Shown here: positions 61,804 through 64,000 of the stretch, one piece after another
How the letters are laid out: every line of letters begins with the position of its first letter
How positions within the stretch are numbered: position 1 is the first letter of the stretch
From: Shimia aestuarii
GTDB lineage: Bacteria > Pseudomonadota > Alphaproteobacteria > Rhodobacterales > Rhodobacteraceae
Direction of reading: 5' to 3'
Assembly (NCBI RefSeq): GCF_900114635.1
Contig: NZ_FOTQ01000004.1
Coordinates: 124,001 to 188,000 of the forward strand
DNA: 64,000 nucleotides
The notes under the pieces: generated by a model
What the model saw: only the letters and a program-made list of their open reading frames with translations
What the model was told of the DNA's origin: nothing
Databases searched by the model: none
Position numbers and translations under genes: made by a program

Positions 61804-61936
61804 GGAATCACTCCTGTCTTGGATTGACCCCAGAAAGCACAACTATAGCGGGTGTTGCATGTAGCGCAGAACAGCGTACGCGGTCTTTCGGGAGCGTTCA
61901 CGTTTTGGAAACAATACTGACCTCACGGCTCGAATG

Positions 61937-61951
61937 TTAACAGCTAGGTAA
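61937..61951 (+). promoter_or_regulatory. Candidate CtrA box before the DUF6456 gene
   Basis: TTAA-N7-GTAA matches seven of eight CtrA site positions. It lies 97 nt before the DUF6456 start in the divergent region shared with DUF6477. Confidence 0.5.
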
Positions 61952-61967
61952 GAATTCAATTCTAAGT

Positions 61968-62000
61968 TGTGGAAAATTCGAGGGAAAACCTTGTGGGTAA
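61968..62000 (-). promoter_or_regulatory. Two DnaA-box-like sites
   Basis: TGTGGAAAA (61968-61976) and TGTGGGTAA (61992-62000) each differ by one base from the complement of TTATCCACA. They face the same way, 24 nt apart, next to the CtrA box. Confidence 0.35.
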
Positions 62001-62047
62001 CTAGGGCACTTGTCCTGACCCGTACGGAGCAGAAGGAGAACGGTGGG

Positions 62048-63130
62048 ATGCGTATGGAAAGCCGCAATGAAGATTTGCCTGCCTGGGTACCTGAGAGTGT
62101 TGCGCGGTACGTGGCGCATACCGAGGACGGGTTGTCGATCCGGGAACTGGCGCGGCGTGACGGATGCCATGCATCCACCATCCTGCGCCAGATCCGCAAA
62201 TTAGAGTCCAAGCGGGATGATCCGCTGATCGATGCGGCCCTGGACCGGTTCCGTCGCGCGTCGGAGCGGGGAAGTCCGGCAAAACCGAAGGCACAACAGG
62301 CGGTCCCAAGCGAAGACACGGTGATGCAGGAAGGGCGGCGTGTTCTGAGCCGGCTGTGCGAAACGGGTGCAGTGCTGGCCGTGGCGCGGGACATGGACAA
62401 GGCGGTGGTCGTGCGCGACCGGGGTGATGGGGGATCGGCGCGCACGGCCGTGGTAGACAGGGACGTGGCACAGGCCATGGTCCTGAAGGACTGGATCAGT
62501 TGTTCGGCGCAGGGGCGCATCGCGCAATACACGATCACGGCGGCAGGGAAGGCTGCGCTGCAGCGCATGCTGGCCGAGGCGGAAAATGCCGCGCAGGGCT
62601 TTGCCGAGGCACAAAACCCGTTTGCCGAGCAGCATCGCGCGTGGGGCGAAAAGACCGTGCGCGAGAAGGGACGCACGCGGCAGATGCGGTTCAACATGGC
62701 CGAGAGCCCGCTCACATCGCTGGCGCGGCGCAAGGACAAGGATGGCAAACCGTTCCTGAGCACCGATCTTGTCGCAGCCGGAGAGCGGTTGCGCGAGGAT
62801 TTTGAGCTGGCGCAGATGGGGCCGCGCGTCGGGCAGAACTGGGAGCGGTTCCTGACCGGGGGCGAGCGTGGCGGGTATCGGCCCGACAGCGGCGTCGGAT
62901 CCGGCCCCGATGGCGCGCGCGAGCGCGTGGCGAAGGCTCTGGAAGATCTTGGCGATGGGCTGTCGGACGTCGCATTGCGCTGTTGCTGTTTCCTGGAAGG
63001 GTTGGAAACCGCGGAAAAGCGGCTGGGTTGGTCGGCGCGGTCGGGCAAGATCGTGCTACGGATTGCGCTGATGCGGCTGCGCGAACATTATCGCGGACAG
63101 GCCGGGGGCGCCGGGGATTACATCGGTTGA
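62048..63130 (+). CDS. DUF6456 HTH protein, candidate GafA-like GTA activator
   Basis: A 360-aa DNA-binding protein. An HTH at 28-52 (LSIRELARRDGCHASTILRQ) is DnaA- or sigma-like; a possible winged helix covers 95-175; the C-terminal DUF6456 domain (about 235-350) has PFLSTDLVAAGERLREDFEL and a sigma-region-4-like HTH (TAEKRLGWSARSGKIVLRIA). ATG 62048 follows AAGGAG. GafA of Rhodobacter capsulatus, a direct activator of gene transfer agent genes, has this layout as I recall it. The DUF6477 neighbour and CtrA box support the match, which needs alignment. Confidence 0.7.
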   Translation: MRMESRNEDLPAWVPESVARYVAHTEDGLSIRELARRDGCHASTILRQIRKLESKRDDPLIDAALDRFRRASERGSPAKPKAQQAVPSEDTVMQEGRRVLSRLCETGAVLAVARDMDKAVVVRDRGDGGSARTAVVDRDVAQAMVLKDWISCSAQGRIAQYTITAAGKAALQRMLAEAENAAQGFAEAQNPFAEQHRAWGEKTVREKGRTRQMRFNMAESPLTSLARRKDKDGKPFLSTDLVAAGERLREDFELAQMGPRVGQNWERFLTGGERGGYRPDSGVGSGPDGARERVAKALEDLGDGLSDVALRCCCFLEGLETAEKRLGWSARSGKIVLRIALMRLREHYRGQAGGAGDYIG

Positions 63131-63135
63131 AACAA

Positions 63136-63168
63136 AAACGGCCCGCAGGACATGCGGGCCGTTTCTTT
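63136..63168. terminator. Bidirectional Rho-independent terminator
   Basis: AAACGGCCCGCA/TGCGGGCCGTTT (63136-63147/63153-63164) with a 5-nt loop and T-rich flank lies between convergent DUF6456 and peroxiredoxin genes. Confidence 0.9.
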
Positions 63169-63184
63169 TGGAAGCCGAAGCGGT

Positions 63185-63733
63185 TTACGCGGCGGTTTCC
63201 ACGTTGGCTGCTTCGAGATACTTGAGCAGGTTTTCGGGCGAGCTTTCGCCATAGGGGTCAGCGCCGTGGTTGTCTTCGAGGCCGGGCTCTTCGAACCAAG
63301 CTTCAACCTTGCCGTCATTGATGATGGCGGCATAGCGCCAGGACCGCAGGCCAAAGCCGAGGTTGTCTTTACGCACCAGCATGCCGACTTTGCGGGTGAA
63401 TTCGCCGGACCCGTCGGGGATCACTTTGACGTTCTTGATGCCCTGCGCTTCGGCCCATTTGTTCATCACGAAGCTGTCGTTGACGGACATGCAGTAGATG
63501 TCCTCGATGCCCAGTTCCTGGAACTTGGCAAAATTGTCCTCAAAGCCCGGAAGCTGGTAGGTCGAGCAGGTCGGGGTGAAGGCACCCGGCAGCGAGAACA
63601 GGATCACGCGCTTGCCCTTGAAATAGTCGTCGCTGGTCACATCCTGCCAGCGGAACGGGTTCGGGCCGCCAACGGCTTCGTCACGCACGCGGGTTTTGAA
63701 AACGACATTGGGGACTTTTACGCCAACTTGCAT
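63185..63733 (-). CDS. Peroxiredoxin (Prx5 type)
   Basis: A 182-aa thiol peroxidase. FSLPGAFTPTCSTYQLPGFE has the peroxidatic Cys in the PxxxTxxC site. RSWRYAAIINDGKVEAWF and a C-terminal helix match the atypical 2-Cys Prx5 group. It reduces H2O2 or organic peroxides. It is divergent from lipA. Confidence 0.9.
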   Translation of the reverse strand: MQVGVKVPNVVFKTRVRDEAVGGPNPFRWQDVTSDDYFKGKRVILFSLPGAFTPTCSTYQLPGFEDNFAKFQELGIEDIYCMSVNDSFVMNKWAEAQGIKNVKVIPDGSGEFTRKVGMLVRKDNLGFGLRSWRYAAIINDGKVEAWFEEPGLEDNHGADPYGESSPENLLKYLEAANVETAA

Positions 63734-63944
63734 CGGGTGATTCCTCTTTGATTTGAATGGTCCGGCGCGACTTATAGCAATTCTAAACTAGGGCGCAATG
63801 CTGCATTTGCTAAGTATCTTTCTGCAGCTGCAAAGCGACCGGGAATTGTGCGAGACACATGGCTGGGTTGCGATTCTGGTACTAGCGGGAACCGTGCGCT
63901 ATGGTATGCACTCAGGAATCCATGTTGCCCCGAGGTAAAGACCA

Positions 63945-64000
63945 TTGCGTGACTTGAAACTGCCCGAACAGCGCCACCCGGAAAAAGCCCACCGTCCGGA
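63945..64000 (+). CDS. lipA: Lipoyl synthase, N-terminal fragment
   Basis: The first 18 codons of a gene cut by the window end. LRDLKLPEQRHPEKAHRPD, read from a TTG start, matches the conserved beginning of rhodobacteral LipA. A GAGG lies about 9 nt before it. LipA is a radical SAM enzyme that inserts sulfur into octanoyl groups; none of its Fe-S motifs are in the window. Confidence 0.7.
   Translation, partial: MRDLKLPEQRHPEKAHRP

Overview
The window is about 64 kb of GC-rich chromosome from an alphaproteobacterium, most likely a Rhodobacterales member of the Roseobacter group. This rests on gene content and order: an intact CtrA next to a SciP-type DUF1153 protein, the run pyrH-frr-uppS-cdsA-dxr-rseP-bamA-skp-fabZ-lpxA-lpxI-lpxB, small Rhodobacterales-type proteins (DUF6477, DUF6456), and a GTTC-N7-GTTC LexA box. 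I saw no phage block, insertion sequence, CRISPR array, rRNA or tRNA gene. Most of the window is core chromosome.

Layout. 1-4.2 kb: CorC/HlyC-like CBS protein, XerD, a 506-aa exported protein and a 49-aa membrane peptide, all on the minus strand. 4.3-7.3 kb: aroK-aroB-trpB. 7.4-13.2 kb: pepT, ssb, a lytic transglycosylase, a di-heme peroxidase, an ABM-fold protein and a Cys-type sulfatase. 13.3-20.4 kb: a LysR regulator, a three-gene peptide-type ABC importer with fused ATPases and no binding protein, and an AraC regulator. 20.4-34 kb: miaA, then the envelope/isoprenoid/lipid A run, with a 45-aa membrane peptide between rseP and bamA and a CadD-like membrane protein at the end. 34-41 kb: mnmA, sciP, ctrA, ligA, recG, and a 40-aa membrane peptide behind a LexA box. 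41-49 kb: Fe-S scaffold, hisI, gluQRS, a methyltransferase, trmFO, a structured gene-free stretch, an ECHDC3-like crotonase, a thioesterase, a TDT/SLAC1 channel, and rplM-rpsI. 49-59.7 kb: a lipoprotein hydrolase, TetR, ppk2, a second hydrolase, metA and a P-loop ATPase, then a rhodanese, two EamA exporters, an exported 117-aa protein and guaA. 59.9-64 kb: an MttB-family methyltransferase, DUF6477, a DUF6456 HTH protein, a peroxiredoxin, and the first codons of lipA.

The most interesting thread is regulatory. The window holds ctrA and sciP, near-consensus CtrA boxes before both, and a third CtrA box before the DUF6456 protein. I infer that this protein is a candidate orthologue of the gene transfer agent activator GafA. 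Separately, the LexA box before a 40-aa single-pass membrane peptide suggests an SOS-induced small protein, comparable in design to Caulobacter SidA. Other unexplained structure includes a hairpin-rich 500-nt intergenic region, an 11-bp tandem repeat, and a dispersed GC-hairpin plus GTATTT element.
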